Of a stretch of 64,000 nt of DNA, positions 25,534 to 34,812 are shown piece after piece. This stretch comes from DATAXP01 sp036272935 (GTDB lineage Bacteria > Planctomycetota > Planctomycetia > Pirellulales > PNKZ01). The notes below the pieces were generated by a model. It saw nothing but the letters and a program-made list of their open reading frames with translations. It did no database searches and was not told the DNA's origin. A program made the position numbers and the translations under genes. The stretch covers positions 39,884 to 103,883 of the forward strand of contig DATAXP010000154.1 in assembly GCA_036272935.1 (NCBI GenBank). Reading direction: 5' to 3'. Position 1 is the first letter of the stretch. The number at the start of each line of letters is the position of its first letter.

Positions 25534-27864
25534 CTAGGCCGACGCCTGGGGCGGCGGCGTGGCAGCAGTCGCCTTGGCTTTGCTGTTACGCGAGCTGCGC
25601 ACGTCGTCGTCATCGTAGTAGTCGCCGTAGTCGTAGTCGCGGTATCCGTAGCCGCCGGCGCCGTAGCGGCGATAGCCGCTATCGTGCCCGTAACCGCGGC
25701 GCATTTCGACGCCATTGACGACCACGCCGATCACTTTTGCCCCCAGGCCATCGAGCACTTCCTTGGCGCGCATCGCATTGGGCCGCACGTTCTTGGTGAT
25801 CCGCATGACCAGCAGCACCGAATCGACGCGCGGTGCCACGGCGCACGGATCGGTGACCGCCAACAGCGGCGGCGTGTCGATCAGAATCATGTCGAACTTG
25901 CCGCGCAGTACGTCGAGCAGTTCCTTGAACCGATGCGAGGTGAGCAGCTCCGACGGATTCGACGGGCGCGGCCCGCAGGGCAACAGCCACAGATTCTCAA
26001 CCTCGGTCGCATGGATCGCGTCGGGCAATTCGGCCTGACCGGCCATCACCGACGAAATGCCCACCGAGTTATCGACCGAAAACAATGTGTGCATGCGGGC
26101 ACGGCGGAAGTCGGCATCGACCAGGCAGATGCGCTTTCCTGATTGCGCGAAGCTGATCGCCAGGTTCGCCGCCAGGGTCGTCTTGCCGTCGCCGGCGTCG
26201 GCACTGGTAATCTGCAACACCTTCTGCTCTTCGCCGCGCGTGCCGAAGTACAGCGCCGTGCGCACCGAGCGATACGCTTCGGCGACCGTGGAGCGCGGAC
26301 GATGGTAGCACGCGAGAATCTCGTCGATTTTGGAGTTGGCGGCGATCTTCCGGTCGCGGCGGCGGACGGTCGCGGGATCGATCACCGGGATGTGACCGAT
26401 CACCGGCAGGCGAAGCTGACCACGGATCTCGTCCGGGGTGCGGAAGCTCTTATCGGCCAGGTCGATGAGATACGCCAGGCCGATCCCCAGCATCATCCCC
26501 AGCACCGCGCCGATCGCGACGCTGCGCACCAGCACCGGCTCGACCTTCTGATTGCTAATCGTCGGTTTCGAGATCACGCGCATTTTCAGGCCGCCGTAAT
26601 CCTTCACGAACGCCATTTCGCGCAGCCGACCGGCAACGGCCTCGAACAGGATGCGCAACCGATTGATTTCGGAACGGAATTGTTCGTCGTGCAGCTCGTA
26701 ATTCATCGCCTCCTTGGCGGCTTCGCGTTCCAACTCGAAGTCGTCGGCAAGCTGGCGGTCGTGCTGCTCCAGTTCCTTCAATTCCTGCTTTAGCGAATCG
26801 AGATACACCTGCATGAACTGCGCGGGGGTGCTGGCCGTGTCCTGCTGCCGGCCCCGACCTCCCATCACCAGGTCCTGCAGCACCTGAATCTGCTTGCGGA
26901 CCACTTTCACCTTCGGGTGATCGGGGCCGAAGCTCTCGATCAGCAACTGCTCCTCCACCATCAGTGGGAACAACTGCTGTTCGACGATGCTGGTTGTCGT
27001 GTTGCGGTTGTTATCGGGTCCGCGGACGCCGGAGCGCTCGACCAACAGCCGCAGGGCCTCGAGCACCACGTTGTCCTTGATCGCTTCCTCAAGCGTCTGC
27101 ACGTGGGCGCGGACCTCGGCGGTGCGCAGCCGCACCTTCGATCGCTCCCCTTCGATGACCGCCAACCGCGACGAGTGGACGCTCTTGCCGTTCTCGTTGC
27201 CGAAGAAGAGCAGCGGCGAAATCTTCCGCCATTCGCGGTATTCCATTTCCTTGTCGCGGAGCTGCTTGTGAATGCCTTCGCTGGCGTTCTCGATCAGTTG
27301 CAGCGTTTCTTCACCGACGTTCTGCGAGCTTTCGTTCAAGAAGCTCTCATACGCGTCGAGCACGGCCGCCACCACCTGCTGGCAATCGTCCGGGTGCGGA
27401 CCACGGAAGCTGACGTTCACCACGTTGGCGTTCTCGGTGACCATTTGGTCGCCGCCACGAGTGATCGTCAGCCCCCCCCTGATCGCACCCGCAACCGCGA
27501 ATGTGTCGGGCATGTTGAACGTCCGCAGCGCACCCAAATTGTGGCTTCGGGCCGCACGCTCGAGGATCATCGGACTTTGAACGACGACGACCGCCGTGGA
27601 CAACATATCGGTCGTCAGGCCATGTTCGTCATGCTCCAACTGGTCCCGCGTGGGCATAGCGGGGTCTTTATGGATCACCAACGCCTGGCCGGCCGACTTA
27701 AAAACCGGCTCGGCCTTGCTGTAGTACAGGTATCCCAGGCCAGCACCGACGCTGGTGATCAGGAATACGATCCACTTGCGACGGAGCATCACGGCGACAA
27801 AATCGCCACCGCTAGCTTCGGCGGGCGCGGGCTCAGACTCGGGACGATCAGCCGATTGAACCAT
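25534..27864 (-). CDS. wzc: Wzc-type tyrosine autokinase and polysaccharide co-polymerase
   Basis: 776 residues. The order is a short cytosolic start, first membrane helix (about 31-49), Wzz domain, long coiled-coil region (about 230-430), second helix (AVLGMMLGIGLAYLI, about 440-460), then the BY-kinase domain with Walker A DAGDGKTTL (K561), DADFRRAR and ILIDTPPLL (Walker A' and B motifs), and a C-terminal tail with nine tyrosines in RRGYGHDSGYRRYGAGGY and following residues, the usual autophosphorylation cluster. It controls chain length and the export cycle of the polysaccharide. Its own promoter is likely in the 342-bp gap upstream, so it may be uncoupled from the main operon. Confidence 0.93.
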   Translation of the reverse strand: MVQSADRPESEPAPAEASGGDFVAVMLRRKWIVFLITSVGAGLGYLYYSKAEPVFKSAGQALVIHKDPAMPTRDQLEHDEHGLTTDMLSTAVVVVQSPMILERAARSHNLGALRTFNMPDTFAVAGAIRGGLTITRGGDQMVTENANVVNVSFRGPHPDDCQQVVAAVLDAYESFLNESSQNVGEETLQLIENASEGIHKQLRDKEMEYREWRKISPLLFFGNENGKSVHSSRLAVIEGERSKVRLRTAEVRAHVQTLEEAIKDNVVLEALRLLVERSGVRGPDNNRNTTTSIVEQQLFPLMVEEQLLIESFGPDHPKVKVVRKQIQVLQDLVMGGRGRQQDTASTPAQFMQVYLDSLKQELKELEQHDRQLADDFELEREAAKEAMNYELHDEQFRSEINRLRILFEAVAGRLREMAFVKDYGGLKMRVISKPTISNQKVEPVLVRSVAIGAVLGMMLGIGLAYLIDLADKSFRTPDEIRGQLRLPVIGHIPVIDPATVRRRDRKIAANSKIDEILACYHRPRSTVAEAYRSVRTALYFGTRGEEQKVLQITSADAGDGKTTLAANLAISFAQSGKRICLVDADFRRARMHTLFSVDNSVGISSVMAGQAELPDAIHATEVENLWLLPCGPRPSNPSELLTSHRFKELLDVLRGKFDMILIDTPPLLAVTDPCAVAPRVDSVLLVMRITKNVRPNAMRAKEVLDGLGAKVIGVVVNGVEMRRGYGHDSGYRRYGAGGYGYRDYDYGDYYDDDDVRSSRNSKAKATAATPPPQASA

Positions 27865-28206
27865 GAACCGATGCGACTCCTATTTGCGGCATTCTGCGAG
27901 TTGAGAAGCCGTCGCGTGGCAGCGCAATGACCCGGGCGAGAAGATGCAGTGCCCCCATCCTGCTGCGGTAAACGTCAGTTTAATCGAGCCGTGCAAGTTC
28001 CGCAAAAACTTTCGTAAAAAAGCGTAAAGATTCGCTGCTTGTTAGGGTCCGGCCCGTGACCGTTTTGCTCCGATCATGCCAATCTTAGGGGCGTTTTGCA
28101 GAAGGCAAGGGCCGCAGGTGCGGAATTATCGGCCCGCGCCGCCAAGAGCGGCTTGCCGAGGAAAGTCGCTGCTGCCCGAGCATGCCGCGACGGGCTTTGC
28201 ATCGCC
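27865..28206. other. Intergenic region between the carbamoyltransferase and wzc
   Basis: 342 bp without a gene. It contains a candidate minus-strand promoter for wzc (27977-28005), an AT-rich patch just upstream of it (28000-28025), and a small GC hairpin (28138-28152, stem GCCGC/GCGGC) after the carbamoyltransferase without a T tract. No strong terminator was found. Confidence 0.5.
27977..28005 (-). promoter_or_regulatory. Candidate wzc promoter
   Basis: On the minus strand TTGCGG (28005-28000), 17 nt, then TAAACT (27982-27977), with A/T runs directly upstream of the -35. The transcript would have a leader of about 105 nt before the wzc ATG. Confidence 0.4.
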
Positions 28207-29955
28207 CTACGGCGACCGTTTCCGGCAGAAGAAAGGCCCCAAAACCAACACGTCCATTCTCGTGCGCAGGAAGCAGTCGATGGCCTGGACCGGGGTGTGG
28301 ACAACCGGCTCGTTCTCGTTGAACGACGTGTTGATGACGATGGGCACCCCGGTAAGTTGGCGAAAGTCGTCGATCACCTGCCAGTACCGGGGGTTTGCCG
28401 TGCGAGAGACGGTCTGCAGCCGCCCGGTGCCGTCGTGATGGACGGCCGTTGGGATGGCCGATCGCTTTTGCTCGCGAATTTTGTAGACCTTCGACATGAA
28501 CGGGTCGGGCTGCTCCTGCTCGAAATACTCGCCAGTGCGGTCGTCGAGGATGGCGGGGGCAAACGGCCGAAACGACTCGCGGCGTTTGATCCGCTCGTTG
28601 AGGATGTCCTTCATCTTGGGATGCCGGGGATCGACCAGGATGCTGCGATTGCCCAGGGCCCGTGGTCCCCACTCCATGCGTCCTTGGAACCAGCCGATCA
28701 CCTTGCCGGCGGCAATCGCCTCGGCGGTTCGGCGGCACAAAGCGGCCTCGTCGAGCCTTTCGATCTGGCTGGCCTCGCGCAGTGGCGTGTTCGATTCGAT
28801 CTGCCGAGCGATCGCATCGTCGGAGAACTCTGGTCCCCAATAGGGCTGATCCATCACGAACTGCCGGGGCTGGTTGAGTTGGCAATTCCAGACGTAGTAC
28901 GCCGCTCCGACCGCCCCGCCGGCGTCGCCAGGGGCGGGGGGAATGTACACTTCGCGGAAGCCGGTCGACAGGACGATCTTGCCGTTGGCCAGGCTGTTCA
29001 TCGCGCAACCGCCGGCCAGACAGAGCCGATCGCTGCCGGTCGACTGCTGGGCGTGATTCAGAATGTGGAAAAACGCCTCTTCGTACATCGCCTGCATCGA
29101 GGCGGCCAGGTCGCGGTGCCGGTCGGCCAAGGGTTCGTCCGGCTTGCGTGCCGGCCCCAGCAGATCGACCATCCGTGAGGAAAATACCGGCTCAATGGTC
29201 GGTGCTCCCCCTTCCCAGGTCATCGTTACGCCTTCGGCATGGTGCCGGAAGTATTCCAGCCCCAGTTCGAACATCCCCTCCGGCTTCAGCCGGACCAGCT
29301 CGCGCATCTGCGGCAAGTATTTCGGTTCGCCGTAGGCGGCCAGCCCCATCACCTTGAATTCGTCGCCGTAGTGCGGAAAGCCCAGAAATTGCGTCAGGGC
29401 CAGGTAGAACAGGCCGAGGGAATGCGGGAAGTAGACGCGCCCATCCACGCGCATCGAATTGGCCTGGCCGAGTCCCCACATCGCCCCGACAAAGTCGCCG
29501 AAACCATCGATCGAAACCACGGCTGCGCGCTCGAACGGCGACACCAGGTAGGCGCTGGCCAGGTGGGCAATGTGATGCTCGACATAGTGCATCTCGGGTC
29601 GCCGGCTGGCGGGATCGAGGCCGAAAGTGTCGCAGAACTGCCGGCGCACGTCGCGCACCTTGGCGGCATTCCGCAGCCGCTCGCGCACCAGGGCGAACGA
29701 CGGGCCTTTGCGCAGGGCGAACAGCGCCTTCTTCACCAGGTTCGCCTTCGGGTTGCGGTTCACCGCCAGATGGTCGACCTCGCGCGCCGTGCAGCCGGCG
29801 GCTTCCAGACAGTAGGCGATTGCCTCGTTGGGGAAGCCGGCCCAGTGCTTGATCCGTCGCAGTCGTTCCTCTTCGACGGCGGCGACCAGTTGGCCATCGA
29901 CGACGATGCACGCCGCGGAATCGCCATGGTAAGCGTTGATTCCAAGCACAATCAC
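28207..29955 (-). CDS. Carbamoyltransferase (NodU/CmcH family)
   Basis: 582 residues from GTG 29955, chosen for the GGGAGGA 8 nt upstream and the GTGA overlap with the preceding gene. The N-terminal domain (VLGINAYHGDSAACIVVDG, SIDGFGDF) is the ATP-binding YrdC/Kae1-like part, and the C-terminal Carbam_trans_C region has GPRALGNRSIL and NTSFNENEPVV. These enzymes make carbamoyl-AMP from carbamoyl phosphate and pass the carbamoyl group to a sugar hydroxyl. In this locus it should decorate the polysaccharide repeat. It is the last gene of the coupled run. Confidence 0.93.
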   Translation of the reverse strand: MIVLGINAYHGDSAACIVVDGQLVAAVEEERLRRIKHWAGFPNEAIAYCLEAAGCTAREVDHLAVNRNPKANLVKKALFALRKGPSFALVRERLRNAAKVRDVRRQFCDTFGLDPASRRPEMHYVEHHIAHLASAYLVSPFERAAVVSIDGFGDFVGAMWGLGQANSMRVDGRVYFPHSLGLFYLALTQFLGFPHYGDEFKVMGLAAYGEPKYLPQMRELVRLKPEGMFELGLEYFRHHAEGVTMTWEGGAPTIEPVFSSRMVDLLGPARKPDEPLADRHRDLAASMQAMYEEAFFHILNHAQQSTGSDRLCLAGGCAMNSLANGKIVLSTGFREVYIPPAPGDAGGAVGAAYYVWNCQLNQPRQFVMDQPYWGPEFSDDAIARQIESNTPLREASQIERLDEAALCRRTAEAIAAGKVIGWFQGRMEWGPRALGNRSILVDPRHPKMKDILNERIKRRESFRPFAPAILDDRTGEYFEQEQPDPFMSKVYKIREQKRSAIPTAVHHDGTGRLQTVSRTANPRYWQVIDDFRQLTGVPIVINTSFNENEPVVHTPVQAIDCFLRTRMDVLVLGPFFCRKRSP

Positions 29956-30800
29956 GACACTCGTCCTCCCGATCCAACGTTTTCTTGCCGAGCGGTCGGT
30001 TGAATCGTAGCAGGTTGTGGAGTTGAACCCGCCAGCCGGCGTTCGAGAAGCTTGAGCTGCAGGATCGCCTCGGCGGCACAACGTTGCCAGGCGTAGAACC
30101 AGCCTGCCGGGCCGTCGAACCCCCCGCGCTTCACGACGAGGCTATAGAGCAGCACCAGGATTGGCGCTAGCGGAGTGTAGCGTCGCAGGCGGTCGGTCCC
30201 TGAGAGTCTTCCGCGCGGCGTGGCCAACAGTTTTTCCGCCTCCAGATCCATGTACTTCGACTGCGATTGCAACCAGCGGCCGAGCGATTTGCGATCATCG
30301 TGCACCAACGGGGACGACAGCGACACCGTCTCTCCCCGCTCGACCACGAGGCGATAGGCATGCCCATCCTGACGATACCGGCAACAATTCTTCCGGAACA
30401 GCACCGCGACGGGCGGATACACGCTCCCGCGCAGGGGTCGACCCCAAATCGCGAAAACGAACGGCGCCACGTACGCCGAAATCGCGGGACGTTCGGCCAG
30501 ATCGTTCACCTCGGCCAAGAACTCGTCGGTCACCATGTAATCGGCGTCAAGCGCCAAAATCCAAGGCGTCTGAATCTCGCCATGGTCGAGCGCGTAGTGC
30601 CACTGATTGGCAAAGTCGTCGAAGGTTCGCTGGCAGACGCGGGTGTTGGGGAACTCGCCGACGATGTTTAAGGTTTCGTCGGTACTGAAGCTGTCGACGA
30701 CCAGCACCTCGCGCGCCCAGCGCAGCCGCTCGAGGCAACGGCCGATGTTCGGCGCCTCGTTGCAGGTCAAAACGACCGGCGTGATCTGATCGGGATTCAT
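29952..30800 (-). CDS. Family 2 glycosyltransferase
   Basis: 282 residues from ATG 30800; the open frame begins earlier but lacks conservation and overlaps the upstream gene. GT-A fold with TCNEAPNIGRCLERLRW, VVDSFSTDET and the DxD-type LALDADYM. The C-terminal third is basic with a short hydrophobic part, resembling membrane-associated transferases of the WaaE/KdtX group, which add a heptose or glucose to LPS core; here the sugar is unknown. It overlaps both neighbours by 4 nt. Confidence 0.85.
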   Translation of the reverse strand: MNPDQITPVVLTCNEAPNIGRCLERLRWAREVLVVDSFSTDETLNIVGEFPNTRVCQRTFDDFANQWHYALDHGEIQTPWILALDADYMVTDEFLAEVNDLAERPAISAYVAPFVFAIWGRPLRGSVYPPVAVLFRKNCCRYRQDGHAYRLVVERGETVSLSSPLVHDDRKSLGRWLQSQSKYMDLEAEKLLATPRGRLSGTDRLRRYTPLAPILVLLYSLVVKRGGFDGPAGWFYAWQRCAAEAILQLKLLERRLAGSTPQPATIQPTARQENVGSGGRVS

Positions 30801-31996
30801 GCGGTCAGCGACGAGTAGAAGTCGAGCAGCGATTGTGCTTGCTTCTCCCAGGAAAATGTCGTCGTCACATACTGGAGAGCGATCTCGCCGCGTTGTCGCA
30901 ACTCGTCGGATGACAAACGCAGCCACGTTTCGAGTTCCTTCAGCCAGTCGGCCATCGGCACGCAAGCTCCGCAGCCGAGGCGGTTGACCGCCTCCCACGG
31001 CGCGTCAGTTGTGACCAGCGCGGGCACGCCGCTGGCGAGCGCCTCGGCCACCGTCATGCCAAAGTTCTCCGACGCGGTTGGCAGCACGTACAATTCGGCC
31101 AGTCGATACGGCTTAGCCAGTCCGTCGGTCCCGGCCACGGTAGTGCGCTCGGCGATGCCACGATCCGCGGCCCGCGCGCGAAGCTGCTCGACGCTGAATT
31201 CCTCCGCATTGCCGACTACCAGCAGATGCCAATCTGGATGGCGCGACGCCAGCTCCGCCCAGGCGTCGATGAGCCAGTCGACTCTTTTTTTGGAATGCAG
31301 CCGCGAAAAGAAGTGCAAAATGCGCTTCCCGGCGAGTTCCGGGTGCCGGCCGAGCCACGCCTGGCGATCGACCGGCTCGTTCCAGGCCGAAACCTCGACG
31401 CCGTTGGGAGCGACGATGACCGGCTGGCGATAGCCGGCGCGGCGAATATCGTCGGCTTCGATGTCGCTCGTGGCGTGCCAGCCAGCGGCGCGACGCAGCG
31501 CTCCGGGGTGAACCACAATCGCCGCAAGGCGCTTCCGCCACTGCGAACGCGCCAGCGCGTACGGCGACAGCATGCCGCGCGGGCTAATCACCAGCGGACA
31601 ATCGTGGTGCCGCGTCGCTCGATATGCGTAACCAAGCGTCGGCAGCCAAAGCGCATGATGGTGAACGAGCGCTAAGTCGTCGGACTCTAACGCTCGCCGT
31701 AGCCGGCGCGACCGGCGAAGCGGCTGCGGCCAATCGTCCTCGAAGCGGCGAACATAATCGGGCCATCCCGGCTCGCCCGGCCAGCCGGCGCCGGCGCAGT
31801 ACAAGCGCGCGGTTGGGTCGAGGTCGTGCATTGCCCGGACGAGCGCCGGTACCGAAACCGACGGACCTCCGTAGCGCGGATCGAGCGACGGTACCACGGT
31901 CGCCTTGACGCCGGACGCCGCAGTACGATCTTCATCGTCAGCACCATACTTAGCATCGTGTTGCGTAACTTCCGCCGTCACTTGCTTCAACGCCAC
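30797..31996 (-). CDS. Family 4 glycosyltransferase
   Basis: 399 residues; the first ~30 may be non-coding, because the conserved part begins at TVVPSLDPRYGGPSVSVPAL. GT-B fold with SPRGMLSPYAL in the acceptor half and the retaining E-x7-E motif in ASENFGMTVAEALASG. Transfers a sugar from a nucleotide donor onto the lipid-linked oligosaccharide on the cytosolic face. The stop overlaps the next start by 4 nt; the upstream gene ends 15 nt before it. Confidence 0.87.
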   Translation of the reverse strand: MALKQVTAEVTQHDAKYGADDEDRTAASGVKATVVPSLDPRYGGPSVSVPALVRAMHDLDPTARLYCAGAGWPGEPGWPDYVRRFEDDWPQPLRRSRRLRRALESDDLALVHHHALWLPTLGYAYRATRHHDCPLVISPRGMLSPYALARSQWRKRLAAIVVHPGALRRAAGWHATSDIEADDIRRAGYRQPVIVAPNGVEVSAWNEPVDRQAWLGRHPELAGKRILHFFSRLHSKKRVDWLIDAWAELASRHPDWHLLVVGNAEEFSVEQLRARAADRGIAERTTVAGTDGLAKPYRLAELYVLPTASENFGMTVAEALASGVPALVTTDAPWEAVNRLGCGACVPMADWLKELETWLRLSSDELRQRGEIALQYVTTTFSWEKQAQSLLDFYSSLTA

Positions 31997-32011
31997 AGAG
32001 AGCTCGCAGGC

Positions 32012-33271
32012 CTACGTTGCTCGCTCAAGGTTCCCAGAGCACGCGGCATCGGACGCGTCAGTCGCTTCCTGTCGACACGGCCCATACCCTAGACAGAGCG
32101 CCTTCAGTTTCTCGGCAAAGTGTCGCGGGGCAAATTCTTCGATCACGCGGCGGCGCAGGCGCTCGGGGTCCTTCAAGATGGCCAGTGGATGCGATCCTTG
32201 AAGCATTTCGATTAATGCGCCGCCGATGGCTTGTGGATCGTCGGGATCGACCAACACGCCCAATTCGCCGCCACACAAGGCATCTAACGCCCCATCGCGA
32301 TTGCCGGCCAGGACCGGCTTGCCGCACGACAGCGCCTCCAAGTAGACGATCCCAAAGCCTTCCTTTTTGCTGGGCATCGCGAAGACATCGCACAGACGAT
32401 AATGGTCGGGCAATTCGGCGTCGGGAACAAAACCGGCCAAGGTGACATGGTCGCGCAGACGGTGCTGGTCGATGAGCCGTTCGATGCGTTGCCGGTCGTT
32501 GCCGCTGCCAATAACCAGGTAATGCACATCGGGCACGTAATGCCTGATGGTCGGCAGTGCCTTAATGATTTGGGCGTAGCCCTTGTACCGTTCGTCGTAG
32601 TGCAAGCGGGCGACGGTCATGATCACCCGCGCGTTGGGCGAAAGCCGGTATCGCTGGAGCAATTGTGCCGGCTTGGGGCCTGGACGAAACAGCTCGGGAT
32701 CGAAGGTGTTGGGCAAAATCGAAACGCGACCGGCAGGCACGCCCTGCTCGGCGACAAGCCGATCGGCGGTGTAGTGGCTCACCGAAATGATGCGGTCGGC
32801 GGCGCAGACCGCGCGGCGAACGCGATCGCTGCGCAAGTTCCAGGCCTCAACGCCGTGAGCAATCGCCCAGTAGGGCACTCCGGTCGCGCGGCGAAGCCAA
32901 TAGGCGGCACCCGTGAAATTCAAGTGTCCACAAATCACGAGCGCAGGCAGATCGCGCAGGTACTCGACGGCAAGGCGGGAAGAAAATGCCGCAGTACGAA
33001 GCTCGCGAGGCCAGTGCCCCGTGCGCACGACCCGGGCGCGCCGTTCCAGCCAAGGTTGAGTTGCTCCCAAAGGATCATTCTTAACGACGACCGTCAAACG
33101 AAGTTCCGGAAACAGTTCGACAAGCGCTCTCAGAAAGAAGGTCGAGTAAACCTGAATGCCGCCTTTGGCGTGCAGATCGGGAAACCAAAGGTGGACGTGC
33201 TTGCGGCGCGGTGGTATGCCAGCACGGCGCCCGGCGGTGGTGCGGGCATCGAGTCGTTCGGTCTGCACCAC
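32012..33271 (-). CDS. Family 4 glycosyltransferase
   Basis: 419 residues. The conserved part begins near HLWFPDLHAKGGIQVYS, so a later start (residue ~23) is possible. The nucleotide-sugar half is clear: VARLHYDERYKGYAQIIKAL, and E-x7-E in KKEGFGIVYLEALSCG. A cytosolic retaining transferase acting on the polysaccharide repeat. The sugar is not predictable. It lies 15 nt upstream of the next transferase and 44 nt downstream of the polymerase. Confidence 0.88.
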   Translation of the reverse strand: MVQTERLDARTTAGRRAGIPPRRKHVHLWFPDLHAKGGIQVYSTFFLRALVELFPELRLTVVVKNDPLGATQPWLERRARVVRTGHWPRELRTAAFSSRLAVEYLRDLPALVICGHLNFTGAAYWLRRATGVPYWAIAHGVEAWNLRSDRVRRAVCAADRIISVSHYTADRLVAEQGVPAGRVSILPNTFDPELFRPGPKPAQLLQRYRLSPNARVIMTVARLHYDERYKGYAQIIKALPTIRHYVPDVHYLVIGSGNDRQRIERLIDQHRLRDHVTLAGFVPDAELPDHYRLCDVFAMPSKKEGFGIVYLEALSCGKPVLAGNRDGALDALCGGELGVLVDPDDPQAIGGALIEMLQGSHPLAILKDPERLRRRVIEEFAPRHFAEKLKALCLGYGPCRQEATDASDAACSGNLERAT

Positions 33272-33315
33272 GCGGGTTGCTGTTTTTTAGAGAGGGGGCA
33301 ACTGAACGTGCGCTG

Positions 33316-34812
33316 TCACGCCGGCGCCGGCATAGCGTGTTGCATTGTCGGTTCAGGCATCCTGGCCGGCCGGCTCAGAGGATACAAGCACACCCACATC
33401 CCGACCAGCGAGGTGGCAAACGCGGCGCACCAACCGCTGAATGGCTGCTCGATCTGAAAGCTCATGCCGACCCAAATGACGCTGCCGATCGAGTGCAGCG
33501 ACGATGGCGCCGCTCCTAAGCATGCGGTGGCGACGGTGCGCATGGCGGCCCCCATGCCGATTCCAGCCAGAATGACTCCCAACCACCCAAGATTGGCCCA
33601 GGCCTCGGTGATCGGACCGATGCCTACCGTCGTCGTCTTGATGCTCGCCGCGTTCGTCAGTCCGTAGTACAGCCCCAGCCGCTCGGTGGAAATGTGAACG
33701 TGCGGCTTATCCTTCCATATTAGCCGCGGTACGAGCAATTGCGGCAGATGGGCGTAGGTTTCGCCGTAGAGAAATGGCTTGACGGACGGAGTGACGTCGA
33801 CCGCGCGCGTGTGAATGTGGATCAGGTTTGCTCGAGACAGCACATCGCGTTGATCTCGAATCCGGCGCTCGGGTTCGTAAATCATGCGCATTGAGCAGTC
33901 GATCCAAAGCTCGTAGATGTCAAAGATGCGCGAAACCGACAGCGTGCTGCCAGGACCATAGGTCTTTCGAACGTCGGCCTTACCGAGATTCATGAACGCC
34001 AAGAAAGTGATCCCGGCGGCAATGACAATCCACGGCACCTTGCTGCGCCCTTGCGTATACGCCACGAGGCAAATCACCAGATTGCACATGCCATAGACCA
34101 GCGTGGTGGCCGCAAAGCTGACGGTCAACGTCATGCCCACAAAGACGCCGAGAAACAGCTTCTCGCCCGTACTCAACCGCCCCTCGCCCAGTTGCCGGAA
34201 CAGCAGCCAACTGGAAATCATGCCGGCCGCATTGCCCACGACGACGACGACGTTCGTGACGCCGCGCAGCGATCCCAGCGAATCTATGAAGCCAAATCGA
34301 TAGCCAACGGTAAACAGGAACCAAATCACGAGCAAAACGAACCCCAACTGCTTGATCGTCCGTTCCGGAATCACGCGGTAGGGAATAAAAAGCATCGTGC
34401 GCACTTTCGCCGCATTGGGGCGGCGATAGTAGTAAGCCCCGATGGCAAGCGCCAGATACAATACCACTGTTGCATCGGCAATAAGGCGCGTCGTCTCCGA
34501 GTAGCTCATGTACTCGGGGCGAGTATTGAGGATGGGGTACGCGAAGTACGGAAAGTGAATCGCGCTGAAGCATTGGAACGCGGGCGGCTCACGCTCGCGT
34601 TGGGCCGCCCAAAGAAACAGCGGCAACATGCTCAAAAACGCGATCGCCAGCCCCGCCAGCACCTCCAACAGCGTTAAGGCGGTGACGTTCTGGTTGCGAT
34701 AAATGCACACCATCATGAAGATCACCGGCAGCCAGCTATGCCGTAGCTTGACCGGAATCTTCAGCTTACGGCGCTTGGCCGCAAAATCTTGGTAAGCGCC
34801 GAAAGCTTTCAT
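33316..34812 (-). CDS. Wzy-like polysaccharide polymerase
   Basis: 498 residues with about 11-12 hydrophobic segments and a large polar loop around 290-390 (between ...ITFLAFMNLGKADV and TVGIGPITEAWANLG), the layout of O-antigen/oligosaccharide repeat-unit polymerases (OatA/Wzy/EpsG class). These act in the periplasm, joining undecaprenyl-linked repeats. Sequence identity across the class is poor, so the assignment rests on topology, length and position. Its ATG overlaps the upstream stop by 4 nt. Confidence 0.7.
   Translation of the reverse strand: MKAFGAYQDFAAKRRKLKIPVKLRHSWLPVIFMMVCIYRNQNVTALTLLEVLAGLAIAFLSMLPLFLWAAQREREPPAFQCFSAIHFPYFAYPILNTRPEYMSYSETTRLIADATVVLYLALAIGAYYYRRPNAAKVRTMLFIPYRVIPERTIKQLGFVLLVIWFLFTVGYRFGFIDSLGSLRGVTNVVVVVGNAAGMISSWLLFRQLGEGRLSTGEKLFLGVFVGMTLTVSFAATTLVYGMCNLVICLVAYTQGRSKVPWIVIAAGITFLAFMNLGKADVRKTYGPGSTLSVSRIFDIYELWIDCSMRMIYEPERRIRDQRDVLSRANLIHIHTRAVDVTPSVKPFLYGETYAHLPQLLVPRLIWKDKPHVHISTERLGLYYGLTNAASIKTTTVGIGPITEAWANLGWLGVILAGIGMGAAMRTVATACLGAAPSSLHSIGSVIWVGMSFQIEQPFSGWCAAFATSLVGMWVCLYPLSRPARMPEPTMQHAMPAPA

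Noticed and set aside
28096..29178. 360-residue plus-strand frame over the carbamoyltransferase
   Set aside because: The minus-strand gene is certain, and the plus frame has only composition-driven length.
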